Positions 7,816-17,344 of a DNA stretch of 64,000 bases are shown in pieces; within the stretch, counting starts at the first letter, position 1, and each line of letters starts with the position of its first letter. This DNA is from an uncultured Gilliamella sp. (GTDB taxonomy: Bacteria; Pseudomonadota; Gammaproteobacteria; Enterobacterales; Orbaceae). Location: positions 1-64,000 of the forward strand of contig CAMLMY010000002.1 of assembly GCA_946481345.1 (NCBI GenBank), read 5' to 3'. Both the position numbers and the translations under genes were made by a program. The notes beneath the pieces were generated by a model. The model was given only the letters and a program-made list of their open reading frames with translations, had not been told where the DNA came from and ran no database searches.

Positions 7816-10800
7816 TTATGCCGCTGTAGTAACTTTTTCGATATTAACTAAAAAAGATTTATATTCTGGTGTTTGTGAATTAGCATCACCTAAATGAGGT
7901 GTTAATTCATTAACCAAAAAGCCTTTTTTCGTTTGCCCAGTGAATCCCCATACAATTGGAATTCCTATGGTTTCGATCTCTTTACCATCAACAGTCAAAG
8001 TTGGTAAACGTTTTGTCACAACTGCTTTCGCTTTGATATAACCTCGATAAGAGGTAACTTTTACCGTATCGCCTAATTTTATGCCTTTCTTATTGGCAAG
8101 ATTTTCACTTAATTCAATAAATTGTTCTGGTTGTGTTATTGATGCTAGTCTTGCATGTTGAGTCCAGAAATGGAAATGTTCAGTGATACTATAAGTTGTG
8201 CCGACATAAGGAAACTCGTCTGCTTTACCCAAACGTGCAAGATCTTCTTTAAATGCTCTAGCAACAGGATTATTCACCTGTTTAGGATGCATTGGATTAT
8301 TGGAAATTGGTGTTTCAAATGGCTCATAATGTTCAGGGAATGGGCCATCAACCAAACGATTTAAGCAGAATAATCCACCTAAACCATCATTATTCATGAT
8401 AAATGCACCGGCACCAGTGTTTGGTGATAATGTACCTGTAAAGTCAGCGATATCATTACCATCCCAATTTGTACCGTTCCACTTGATTAATACTCGATTT
8501 GGATCCCATGGTTTACCATTTTCGTCGGCAGAGGCGCGGTTATACAGCACTCGTCGATTCATTGGCCATGCCCATGCCCAGCCCGCATGGATACCTTTAC
8601 CGGATGGATCACTAGGATCTCGGCGTGCCATTAGGTTACCTTGTTCAGTCCAAGAACCACAGAATATCCAGATCCCTGATGAGGTGGAGCCGTCAGCTTT
8701 TAATTGTGAAAAACCACTTAATAGTTGGCCTTTCTTCAAAATAATATTGCCATTATCATCAGTTAAGTTAGTTAATGCTCGACCATTACACTCTTTAGCT
8801 AGTTCTTCAGCCGATGGACCTTCTGGATCTAGATAATCCCAGCTTAAATTGTTAATTGGTTCGTGATAAGCACCACCTTCTTCTTCATAAAGCTCTTTAA
8901 TTCTTAAGTAAATGCGGGCAATAATCTCTGGATCATAAAGTGATTCGTAAGGTGGTCTTGCTGCTGCCCAGTGCCATTGTAATAAACGTGATGAGTTAAC
9001 AATTGTTCCGTTTTCTTCAGCAAAGCAGTTTGCAGGAAGCCTAAATACCTCTGTTTGAATTTTGCTTGGATCAACATCATTTGATTCGCCATGATTTTTC
9101 CAAAACTCAGCTGTTTCGGTTGGCATTGGATCAATGCTAACTAAAAATTTAAGCTTAGATAGTCCATCACGAATACTGTTTTTATCAGGCAGTGCTGCTA
9201 ATGGGTTGAAACCTTGGCAAATAAAACCATTAGCTTGACCATCACGCATCATTTTGCTGAATCTTAAAACATCATAGGTTTTATCCCATTTTGGTAACCA
9301 ATCAAATCCCCAATTGTTATCTTGAGTGGCATTCTCGCCGTACATCGCTTTCATAAAGCTAACAAAGAATTTCGGGTAATTACCCCAAAAATTGACCTCA
9401 TTTGGACCGAGTGGTTTAGGGGTTTTTTCTGTTAGATATTGCTCAAGTGAAGTTTGCGATTCTTTTGGTAAGTCAAGATAAGCAGGCAAACGATTAGACA
9501 GTAAACCAACATCTGTTAATCCTTGAATATTGGAGTGACCGCGAAGCGCATTTATACCGCCACCCATGACACCAATATTACCAAGAATCAATTGTATCAT
9601 TGCCGCGGTACGAATAATTTGCGAACCATAAGTATGTTGAGTCCAACCTAAAGCATATAAGAAAGTTGCTGCACGATCGTTGGTTTTGGTACTAGCAAGA
9701 GATCGACAAACATGTAAAAAACCGTCTATTGGACTACCGGTTATTTGATTCACCACTTCTGGTGTATAACGACTAACGTGTTGTTTTAATAAATTCCATA
9801 CACAACGTGGGTGATTTAGTGTTTTATCTCTTAATGCATAACCATTTTCATCTTTTTGATATGCCCAGCTGGTTTGATCGTATTGGCGGTTAGCGGCATC
9901 ATAACCACTAAACAAACCACTATTAGTATCAAAGTTAAAATCATCACGGACAATTAAACTGGCATTAGAGTGGGTAACCAGATATTCAAAGTTGACTTCG
10001 TTATGTGAGATAAGGTAGTTAATAATGCCAAGTAAAAAAGCAATGTCAGAACCAGCACGAATTGGTACATAATGATCGGCGACGGAGGCAGTTCGATGAA
10101 AACGTGGATCAATTGCAATCAATTCCGCACCGTTAGTAATTTTAGCTTCAATAGCCCATTTAAATCCAACCGGATGGGCTTCAGCAGCATTACCCCCCAT
10201 AACGATAACCACATTAGCATTTTTGATATCATTCCAATTATTGGTCATCGCGCCTCGACCGAATGTCGCAGCTAAGCTAGAAACAGAAGGACCATGACAA
10301 ACCCTAGCTTGGGTTTCAAGGCTTAACATTCCTAATGAACGAGCAACTTTAAACGCTAACCAACCAGTTTCATTACTTGCTGCTGAGGTAACCAACCAGC
10401 CGGTTGTTGTCCAGCGATTAACTGTCGTACCTTGTGCATTTTTTTCTTGAAAGTTTTTATCTCGGTCAGCTTTCATGAGTCGTGCAATGCGATCAATTGC
10501 TTCATCCCAACTAATCCGTTGCCATTTATCAGAACCAGGAGCACGATATTCAGGATATTTAACCCGTTGTTCGCTTTTAATATAATCAAGTACTCCAGCT
10601 CCTTTCGGACAAAGAGAGCCACGGCTAACAGGATGGTCAGGGTCACCTTCGATATGAAAAATAGATGATTCGGCATTTTTTGCTCCATCTCCTCGGCTAT
10701 AGAGGAGCATTCCACATCCAACGGAGCAGTAAGTACAATTGTTTCGCGTCTCTTTTGATTTTAATAATTTATATTGGCGAGTTTGTGCAAGAGCTATGCT

Positions 10801-10884
10801 CGGGGCAAGACCCAGCGTAGCTACTGTGGTTCCTGCCATGCCACCAGCACAGATCTTAAAGAACTGTCTACGGTTAAATAGCAT
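7816..10884 (-). CDS. fdoG: Formate dehydrogenase catalytic (alpha) subunit, cysteine form
   Basis: 1022 aa molybdenum (bis-MGD) subunit oxidising formate to CO2 at the periplasmic face. It has a Tat signal (NRRQFFKICAGGMAG), a 4Fe-4S site CTYCSVGCGM followed by SLCPKGAG, and a C-terminal molydopterin-binding domain. At residue 196, where E. coli FdnG/FdoG have selenocysteine (UGA), the codon is TGT in QARVCHGPSV. The protein therefore reads through without recoding. The rest of the active-site segment (FGRGAMTNNWNDIKNAN) is conserved. AAGGAG precedes the ATG. It is the first gene of the operon, behind an FNR box. Confidence 0.95.
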   Translation of the reverse strand: MLFNRRQFFKICAGGMAGTTVATLGLAPSIALAQTRQYKLLKSKETRNNCTYCSVGCGMLLYSRGDGAKNAESSIFHIEGDPDHPVSRGSLCPKGAGVLDYIKSEQRVKYPEYRAPGSDKWQRISWDEAIDRIARLMKADRDKNFQEKNAQGTTVNRWTTTGWLVTSAASNETGWLAFKVARSLGMLSLETQARVCHGPSVSSLAATFGRGAMTNNWNDIKNANVVIVMGGNAAEAHPVGFKWAIEAKITNGAELIAIDPRFHRTASVADHYVPIRAGSDIAFLLGIINYLISHNEVNFEYLVTHSNASLIVRDDFNFDTNSGLFSGYDAANRQYDQTSWAYQKDENGYALRDKTLNHPRCVWNLLKQHVSRYTPEVVNQITGSPIDGFLHVCRSLASTKTNDRAATFLYALGWTQHTYGSQIIRTAAMIQLILGNIGVMGGGINALRGHSNIQGLTDVGLLSNRLPAYLDLPKESQTSLEQYLTEKTPKPLGPNEVNFWGNYPKFFVSFMKAMYGENATQDNNWGFDWLPKWDKTYDVLRFSKMMRDGQANGFICQGFNPLAALPDKNSIRDGLSKLKFLVSIDPMPTETAEFWKNHGESNDVDPSKIQTEVFRLPANCFAEENGTIVNSSRLLQWHWAAARPPYESLYDPEIIARIYLRIKELYEEEGGAYHEPINNLSWDYLDPEGPSAEELAKECNGRALTNLTDDNGNIILKKGQLLSGFSQLKADGSTSSGIWIFCGSWTEQGNLMARRDPSDPSGKGIHAGWAWAWPMNRRVLYNRASADENGKPWDPNRVLIKWNGTNWDGNDIADFTGTLSPNTGAGAFIMNNDGLGGLFCLNRLVDGPFPEHYEPFETPISNNPMHPKQVNNPVARAFKEDLARLGKADEFPYVGTTYSITEHFHFWTQHARLASITQPEQFIELSENLANKKGIKLGDTVKVTSYRGYIKAKAVVTKRLPTLTVDGKEIETIGIPIVWGFTGQTKKGFLVNELTPHLGDANSQTPEYKSFLVNIEKVTTAA

Positions 10885-11008
10885 ATGAACTCCTTAAAAA
10901 GCTGACATTACATTATTTAGATTGTTATGTTGGAATGGATAAACATCCTTATTAATTGTAATGATAATATTTAATTGAATGGAAATAAAGGGATAAATAT
11001 TCAAAAGT

Positions 11009-11022
11009 TTGATATATATCAA
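11009..11022 (-). promoter_or_regulatory. FNR box upstream of fdoGHI
   Basis: TTGATATATATCAA matches the FNR consensus TTGAT-N4-ATCAA at all ten fixed positions. It lies about 125 bp upstream of the fdoG start, and the gene on its other side (plsB) ends there, so fdoG is the only plausible target. It suggests anaerobic control of formate oxidation. A possible -10 (TATTAT, 10964-10969) would put the box near -58. Confidence 0.8.
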
Positions 11023-11138
11023 AAATAGCGTTTGCTATTTAATTGTTTTAGGGTTTTATTTAGATATAAATATATTGTTAGTGAAATTAATTAAGTGAAA
11101 AAATTGTTTAAATTAATGATTATAAATGCAGTATATTT

Positions 11139-11165
11139 GGCTTACTGATAATAATCAAGTAAGCC
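11139..11165 (-). terminator. Hairpin downstream of plsB
   Basis: A perfect 8-bp stem, GGCTTACT and AGTAAGCC, with an 11-nt loop directly follows the plsB stop on the - strand. It lacks a good T tract, so it is a weak terminator candidate. Confidence 0.4.
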
Positions 11166-11177
11166 TTAACCAATTTA

Positions 11178-13598
11178 TTATTTTGGATTAATTTCGTCGA
11201 TGGTTTGCATTACACGAGTGGTAATAAGAGGTTTAAGAATTTTATTCATGATTTCGATTTTCGCTAAATTAGCATCGCCTTTATCATCTAAATAACCTTG
11301 TTCTCTTAGTGAAGCAACCAATGTTGAAAAGACGCCTTTATCGAAAAATTCTGGTGCATTAATACCATGAAGTATCGATAAACGTTCTGCTATTAATCGC
11401 CCTTCTTTTTCCAAACTTGCTCGGCTGATGGTTGGATCTTTTTGCAATAATGAAAATGCAATGACATAGCGTTGTAATGTATCTTTTGAGGATGATGCCA
11501 ATAGCTGTAAACCTGACATTTTTAAGTAGTTCAAGGTTAATTTGTCTGGCGTGTAACTGATTAGATTCAATTCAGCATAAGTTGCAATAATTTTATTCAC
11601 ATACTCAGTTAGTTGTTCATCATTGTGATATAAAAATAGTTCTGATTTTATTAATGGGAACAGCAGTTTGACTTGCATAAGTACTTCATCAAGCGAAATA
11701 CGGTTATTTTTAAGCAAAATTCGCGCGACAATTGCTGGAATGATCAGTAAATGCTGAATGTTATTACGATAATAGGTCATCAATACTGCTTGATCGGCTG
11801 TTAAACCTACCATTTCACCAACTTCATCAGTGGTAATGACAAATTTGCCCATATCTTTAGCATGTTCGAACATCTGTTCAGCAGTTTGATCAGGAATGGT
11901 AATTAAGTTGGAATAAGGAATGTTTTTTAATAATTTTAAGAGATAATCAATATTTTCTAATAATTTTACTTTGGTTAATGTACATTGATCTGCTGCTAAC
12001 AATATTGAACAACATAAATTCATCGCATTGATTGCTGCAGATGAATTAATGTGTTCCATTATTTGTGTAGCCAGCAGATTAGTTGTGGGTGTTAACCAGC
12101 TAGGACGTTGTGTTCCTGTTGGATCAATCGCATCTCGCCAATCGGGAATTTGTTGATTTAAAAATTGGTTTAAAGGGATAGGATCACCAAAGTTAACATA
12201 ACCAAAGCCTAATTTTTTCAATTTTAAAAATGCTTTAATTGTACGCCACAAGCTCTCTTTTTCTTTTTTTGCGCCACGAAGTTCATTGGCATAAGTGGCA
12301 ACTTCTAAAACATGTTCATAACCAATATAAACAGGAACGATTGTGATTGGCCGAGGATCACCACGCAATAAAGTCTGGACTGTCATCATTAACATTCCTG
12401 TTTTAGGAGCAAGTAACCTACCTGTGCGTGATCGACCACCCTCAATGAAATACTCGACCGCATAACCTCGGATAAATAACTCAGCTAAATACTCCCGAAA
12501 TACAGCGGTATAAAGTTTATTACCTTTAAATGAACGGCGAATAAAAAATGCCCCTAAGCGCCTAAAAATAGGGCCTGCTGGCCAGAAGTTTAAATTAATA
12601 CCTGCGGCAATATGTGGTGGCACCAGTCCTTGTCGATAAAGTACATAGGATAGTAATAAGTAATCCATATGACTGCGATGACATGGCGCATAGACAATTT
12701 CATGGCCATTTTCAGCTAATTCTCGAACTGGGTCAGCATTAGTAACTTTTAGACCTTGATAAAGTCTATTCCATGCCCAAGTCAGAACAAAATCAGTCAC
12801 TCTAAGCATGCGGTAAGAAAAATTAGCTGCAATTTCGTTTAATAATGATAGGGCATTCTTTTTGGCTTTATCCTGATCTATTTTTTTGCTTTTAGCTTCT
12901 TCTTGTATAGCTTCGGCAAGGGCAGGATTAGTTAGTAATTTGTTAAGCATCTCCTGACGAATAGGTAACTTCGGACCAACAGAGGCAGCCCTTTGTTTGG
13001 CAAAGTGTATACGTGCGACTCGAGCAAGTTTGTGGGCTAAAACAGAGATATCTTGATTATTGTCAACCTTAATATTTTTAAATGATACCGTTCGAGAGAA
13101 TCGAGTATAACAGTCGCGGCCAGAAATTAAGATTTTATAAAGTTTATACGTTGCGCCCAAAACTTGTAGTGAAGGCATTTTTTTACCTTCTTTATCTGGT
13201 TTTCGCCCGAACATAACGGAAACTGGCAACATTTGCACATCTAGTTCATCATTTTGTTGATGCGCTGAGATATATTCCCTTAAAATTTCAATTGATTTAT
13301 TTTTTTGTTTTTTAGACGCAAAAATACCCGGCCCTTTATCAATATAAATATAAGCAGGAATAGTATTACCATTAATATCAATGCCTAATAAAGGATCTGG
13401 CAAATCATATTTAAGACAAAGTGATCTCACTACCATTAAGTCAATTTGCGAATTATAAGGTAGCACATACAAAATTGGTCGATGGATATCGAGATCCAAT
13501 TCAGTAATAGGATCGGTAGGAATTGGTTTACTTTTAACAAAAAGCTTAACAGGGATCTGAATTAGTGAAAAATAAACTTTTGTCCACCAAGAAAACAT
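11178..13598 (-). CDS. plsB: Glycerol-3-phosphate 1-O-acyltransferase
   Basis: 806 aa, matching the roughly 807 aa of E. coli PlsB. It makes 1-acyl-glycerol-3-phosphate, the first step of phospholipid synthesis, at the inner membrane. The acyltransferase HX4D box is HRSHMD near residue 310, followed by GINLNFWPAGPIFRRLGAFFIRRSF and the FIEGGRSRTGR substrate-binding motif. The ORF-track start is five codons early: ATG at 13598 gives MFSWWTKVYFSL and has GAGG nine bases upstream, whereas the outer ATG has no ribosome binding site. It is monocistronic, with no gene within 280 bp on either side. Confidence 0.95.
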   Translation of the reverse strand: MFSWWTKVYFSLIQIPVKLFVKSKPIPTDPITELDLDIHRPILYVLPYNSQIDLMVVRSLCLKYDLPDPLLGIDINGNTIPAYIYIDKGPGIFASKKQKNKSIEILREYISAHQQNDELDVQMLPVSVMFGRKPDKEGKKMPSLQVLGATYKLYKILISGRDCYTRFSRTVSFKNIKVDNNQDISVLAHKLARVARIHFAKQRAASVGPKLPIRQEMLNKLLTNPALAEAIQEEAKSKKIDQDKAKKNALSLLNEIAANFSYRMLRVTDFVLTWAWNRLYQGLKVTNADPVRELAENGHEIVYAPCHRSHMDYLLLSYVLYRQGLVPPHIAAGINLNFWPAGPIFRRLGAFFIRRSFKGNKLYTAVFREYLAELFIRGYAVEYFIEGGRSRTGRLLAPKTGMLMMTVQTLLRGDPRPITIVPVYIGYEHVLEVATYANELRGAKKEKESLWRTIKAFLKLKKLGFGYVNFGDPIPLNQFLNQQIPDWRDAIDPTGTQRPSWLTPTTNLLATQIMEHINSSAAINAMNLCCSILLAADQCTLTKVKLLENIDYLLKLLKNIPYSNLITIPDQTAEQMFEHAKDMGKFVITTDEVGEMVGLTADQAVLMTYYRNNIQHLLIIPAIVARILLKNNRISLDEVLMQVKLLFPLIKSELFLYHNDEQLTEYVNKIIATYAELNLISYTPDKLTLNYLKMSGLQLLASSSKDTLQRYVIAFSLLQKDPTISRASLEKEGRLIAERLSILHGINAPEFFDKGVFSTLVASLREQGYLDDKGDANLAKIEIMNKILKPLITTRVMQTIDEINPK

Positions 13599-13904
13599 AA
13601 AAATAAACCTCATATTTTGTGGCTAATTGTATAATTAAATCATTGTTAGCCATTCGTTTATCGACTGACTTGTCGATGCATAAATTGCAAATTTATATTG
13701 TTATTTTACTTTTTAACAATAAACATTAATCCAAGTATATATGTGTTATTGTCTAACTGTTAGTTAATTTGCATAATCTTTCAGCTAGATTGATTTAATT
13801 TATAGATGCCTATGCCTACCCATTATAAAGACATATCAATAGCAACACTATATAGTTTATTGAAATTAAGTTATCACAATGGTTGTATTAATGAGCGAAA
13901 ACTA
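13599..13904. other. Intergenic region upstream of plsB
   Basis: About 300 bp of AT-rich DNA that should hold the plsB promoter on the - strand. I see no clear operator. A 41-codon ORF (13806-13931, +) has no ribosome binding site and runs into the aroD terminator, so it is not called. Confidence 0.4.
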
Positions 13905-13935
13905 GCCATCACAATCCAGTTTAAATCGTGATGGC
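13905..13935 (-). terminator. Terminator after aroD
   Basis: A perfect 8-bp stem, GCCATCAC and GTGATGGC, with a 15-nt loop lies 12 bp beyond the aroD stop and is followed on the - strand by TAGTTTT. Confidence 0.6.
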
Positions 13936-13947
13936 ATCAGTTTATTA

Positions 13948-14712
13948 TCAAGCTTTGCTTTGATACATTACATCTAAAATGTAACGTAATTGTTTAACAT
14001 CGAGTTGACCTGGAGCTGAGGCGTTTTTGGCGGCACCAAATGTCATGGCTGAACCAAAGGTTGTCCCTGCAATGCGGCTGATTGCACCAAGACCGGCCAT
14101 TGACATGGTAATAATTGGTTGTGTAGCAAATTTTTCATTCATTTCGCTGGTTGCGGCAAGTAATGTTAATACATCATTAGTATTTTGTGGCATCACGGCA
14201 ATTTTAGGAATATCTGCACCTAAGTCTTGCATTTTTCTTAATCGATAGACAATATCACTTTGTGATGGTGTTTTTTCAAAGTCATGGTTTGAGGCAACCA
14301 CGAATACATTATTTTTATGCGCAATATCGATAATTTCTTTTACATTGTCATCGCCAATAAAGACTTCAACATCAATTAAATCAACTAAGCCACTGCTTGC
14401 CATTGCTTTATTTAGTTGCATATAAGCATCTAATGGCCATGGTTTTACACCACCTTCATTTGCGGTACGGAAAGTAAATAAAATTGGTTTATTGGGCAAT
14501 AAGGTCGCTATTTTTTGTGCTATGGATTTGACTGCATCAATATTATCAACTTGCGTAAAGTGGTCAACTCGCCATTCTAAAACGTCAAAATCAATAGTTT
14601 GTAAAAACTTTACCTCATCAATGAGTTCATCTTCAGTTTTTCCAATAATTGGCACAATTATTTTTGGAGTACCTTTACCTATCTCAAGCTGTTTAACTGT
14701 TACTATATTCAT
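13948..14712 (-). CDS. aroD: 3-dehydroquinate dehydratase, type I
   Basis: 254 aa, the normal length of class I enzymes. It converts 3-dehydroquinate to 3-dehydroshikimate in the aromatic amino acid pathway through a Schiff base. The catalytic Lys lies in IPKIAVMPQ near residue 170, and the partner His is in ASNHDFEKTP near residue 143. AGGAA precedes the ATG. It follows ydiB by 23 bp, the same ydiB-aroD order as in E. coli, so the two probably form one operon. A terminator lies behind it. Confidence 0.96.
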   Translation of the reverse strand: MNIVTVKQLEIGKGTPKIIVPIIGKTEDELIDEVKFLQTIDFDVLEWRVDHFTQVDNIDAVKSIAQKIATLLPNKPILFTFRTANEGGVKPWPLDAYMQLNKAMASSGLVDLIDVEVFIGDDNVKEIIDIAHKNNVFVVASNHDFEKTPSQSDIVYRLRKMQDLGADIPKIAVMPQNTNDVLTLLAATSEMNEKFATQPIITMSMAGLGAISRIAGTTFGSAMTFGAAKNASAPGQLDVKQLRYILDVMYQSKA

Positions 14713-14735
14713 TTTATTTCCTGTTCACCACAAAA

Positions 14736-15608
14736 TTAATCATTAAATCCCATTTGTTCTTTGACATAATCAATTGGTGCATCTTCGCCTGTCCAAATTT
14801 TTATTTGTGCCGCTCCTTGCCATAGCATCATACCGATGCCATTGAGTGTTTTACATCCTTGTTGTTCGGCCATTTCTAATAGCTTAGTTTTGCGTGGGCT
14901 ATAAATACAATCTGTAACAACGAGATCTGATCGCAAGATTGTTGGATCGGTAATTAAACTTTGACCTTCTAATGGTTTCATTCCTACACCAGTGGCATTA
15001 CAAAGTACATCGCTATCAGCAATTTGTTTTCTTAGCTCATTCTCATCAGCTAGATCGGTAATATGTACTTTACATTTTGTCTGTTTATTTAATTTTTTTA
15101 TTACCGATTCTATCTTTGTATAGCACTCATCTTTCTGATTAAAAATAGCAATTTCTTTTACACCATCAAGAGCTGCTTGTACGGCAATTGCGGTTGCCGC
15201 ACCCCCGGCACCGAGAACGGTTATTTTTTTATCTAGCATATTAATGCCAGCTTCTGCTAGCATACGCATATAGCCTATGCCGTCAGTGTTATAACCAGTC
15301 AATACGCCATTATCATTTGAAATAGTATTACAGGCACCACTCATTTCTACCGCAGGTGTTAATTTATCAAGGTATTGGCAAACAAGTTGTTTATTGGGCA
15401 TTGAAATAGCACTACCTCGTAACCCAAGCGCTCGTAAACCTTTTATTGCATCGGGTAGCTTTAGTTGATCGACTTCAAATGCTAAATAAATAAATGGAAT
15501 ATTTAATTTAGAGTAAATGGTATTTTGCATTTGCGGTGATAAACTATGACGAATCGGATAAGCCATTAAACCAATCAATAGAAAATGACCATCAATATTA
15601 CTTCTCAT
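14736..15608 (-). CDS. ydiB: Quinate/shikimate dehydrogenase YdiB
   Basis: 290 aa. The sequence follows YdiB rather than AroE: LIGLMAYPIRHSLSPQMQN at the start, SMPNKQL in place of the AroE-type substrate loop, and a C-terminal YGMLLWQGA-like GIGMMLWQGAAQIKIWTG. The nucleotide site is VLGAGGAATAI near residue 130, followed by FNQKDE. YdiB reduces 3-dehydroshikimate, and also oxidises quinate, with NAD or NADP. GGAG precedes the ATG. It is first in an apparent ydiB-aroD operon. Whether a separate aroE exists cannot be told from this window. Confidence 0.9.
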   Translation of the reverse strand: MRSNIDGHFLLIGLMAYPIRHSLSPQMQNTIYSKLNIPFIYLAFEVDQLKLPDAIKGLRALGLRGSAISMPNKQLVCQYLDKLTPAVEMSGACNTISNDNGVLTGYNTDGIGYMRMLAEAGINMLDKKITVLGAGGAATAIAVQAALDGVKEIAIFNQKDECYTKIESVIKKLNKQTKCKVHITDLADENELRKQIADSDVLCNATGVGMKPLEGQSLITDPTILRSDLVVTDCIYSPRKTKLLEMAEQQGCKTLNGIGMMLWQGAAQIKIWTGEDAPIDYVKEQMGFND

Positions 15609-15969
15609 TTGAAATTCTCCGTAACTAATCTAAATTTTGTCCAAAACTGATCATATACCATGATGTTTGTATATATTAACTTTGTTTAGCCAAAAAGCTG
15701 GCAATTTAGACCTTAGCTTATTTAATTCAATAGGATAATTATTTAATTGTAATTTCAGTTTTGCTATTGCTTTTATAATGACACGAGATCAAGTGTGCTA
15801 CAACCTAAAGATATAACAATATTATTTGTTTTATTGATTCATATTTTAACATGGTCAGTTAATTGGTGATTAAAAAAGGCTTTATGCGAGTAAGCGTATA
15901 CTAACAATTGCACTTTAAATAGCTATCGCCTAGAATAACCACCTTTATCTCGCTACGAAGAATCTATTT
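15609..15969. other. Divergent promoter region between ydiB and the antiporter gene
   Basis: 361 bp of AT-rich DNA with no gene. It should carry the ydiB-aroD promoter on the - strand and the carrier promoter on the + strand. I could not pick out a convincing operator or -35/-10 pair. Confidence 0.4.
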
Positions 15970-17313
15970 ATGAATACTATTCTTGAGCTGTTTTCCTCAG
16001 TAAATGCAGTTGTTGTTGCTGTTATTTTAATGTTAGTGCTTTCGCTTTGCCGAGTTCATGTGGTAATTAGCTTAATTATTGGTGCATTTGCAGGTGGTTT
16101 ATGCAGTCATCTAACCCTAAAAGAAACCATAGACGCTTTTAATGCAGGTATTAGTAACGGGGCTAATATTGCCTTATCTTATGCTATGTTAGGTGCGTTT
16201 GCCGTGGCTATTTCTAAATCAGGATTACCAGAATTATTAGCTGATAAAGCCATTAAACAATTAACTACTAATGATGCGAAAACACGAATTAAATGGTTAT
16301 TAGTTATTATTATCGGGTTAGTTAGTATTTCCTCACAGAATATTATTCCAATTCATATCGCCTTTATTCCGCTTTTAATTCCACCACTTTTATATGTGAT
16401 GTCGAGATTACAACTAGATAGACGAATGATTGCGTGTATTATGACATTTGGTTTGATTACGCCATATATGTTTTTACCGGTCGGATTCGGGAATATCTTT
16501 CTAAATCAAATTTTGTTAAAAAATATTATTTCGTCTGGAATGGATGTTAGTCATGTTAATGTCATGCATGCTATGGCTATTCCTGCTTTCGGTATGTTTG
16601 TTGGTTTACTATGGGCTATTTTTGTCAGTTATCGTAAACCGAGACAGTATGAACTTATCCGTGAAGAGAGTCATGCCGAACAGTTTAGTAATGTAAGTGC
16701 TCGTTCACTTATTATCTCATTATTAGCGATTGTTCTTTCTTTCACCGTGCAACTTTGTACTGGATCGATGATATTAGGTGCGTTAATTGGTTTTATTTGC
16801 TTTATTGTTTCAGGTTCAATCAAATGGGGCGAAGCAGATGGAATCTTCACCGATGGTATCAAAATGATGGCAATGATTGGTTTTGTGATGATATCTGCGC
16901 AAGGGTTTGCCGAAGTATTAAAACAGACGCATGAAATAGAACCTTTAGTCATTAATAGTGCAGCGTTATTTGCTGGAAACAAAGTCGTGGCCTCTTTCAT
17001 GATGATGTTAGTTGGTTTGGTCATTACGCTGGGAATTGGCTCGTCATTTTCTACTGTTCCTATTATTGCGGCAATTTATGTTCCGTTATGCGTTCAATTA
17101 GGATTTTCACCAATTGCAACAGTTTGTTTAATTGGTGCATCAGGAGCTATCGGTGATGCCGGTTCACCACCTTCAGATACCATTTTAGCCACATCTGCTG
17201 GTTTAAATAGTGATGGACAGCATGACCATATTAGAGACAGTGTTATTCCAACCTTTACCCATTTCAATATTCCGTTATTTATTGCTGGATGGGTGGGATC
17301 ATTGATTCTTTAA
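15970..17313 (+). CDS. Na+/H+ antiporter-family carrier (YuiF-like)
   Basis: 447 aa polytopic inner-membrane protein with about eleven to twelve hydrophobic segments. It resembles the NhaC-superfamily group annotated as Na+/H+ antiporter family proteins, some of which move amino acids. Recognisable parts are the N-terminal [20 protein letters not shown] helix pair, a polar [17 protein letters not shown] re-entrant-like stretch, and the C-terminal [24 protein letters not shown] motif. It lies 31 bp upstream of rsmB on the same strand, so they may share a transcript. The substrate is not determinable from sequence. Confidence 0.75.
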   Translation: MNTILELFSSVNAVVVAVILMLVLSLCRVHVVISLIIGAFAGGLCSHLTLKETIDAFNAGISNGANIALSYAMLGAFAVAISKSGLPELLADKAIKQLTTNDAKTRIKWLLVIIIGLVSISSQNIIPIHIAFIPLLIPPLLYVMSRLQLDRRMIACIMTFGLITPYMFLPVGFGNIFLNQILLKNIISSGMDVSHVNVMHAMAIPAFGMFVGLLWAIFVSYRKPRQYELIREESHAEQFSNVSARSLIISLLAIVLSFTVQLCTGSMILGALIGFICFIVSGSIKWGEADGIFTDGIKMMAMIGFVMISAQGFAEVLKQTHEIEPLVINSAALFAGNKVVASFMMMLVGLVITLGIGSSFSTVPIIAAIYVPLCVQLGFSPIATVCLIGASGAIGDAGSPPSDTILATSAGLNSDGQHDHIRDSVIPTFTHFNIPLFIAGWVGSLIL

Positions 17314-17344
17314 ACAATTAAAAGAATTAAGGCTATTATTAGTT

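Noticed and set aside
7816-10884. In-frame UGA selenocysteine codon and SECIS in fdoG
   Set aside because: The reading frame is open throughout and codon 196 is TGT, so no recoding is needed.
13806-13931. 41-codon ORF MPMPTHYKDISI... between plsB and aroD
   Set aside because: No Shine-Dalgarno, and its end is inside the aroD terminator hairpin.
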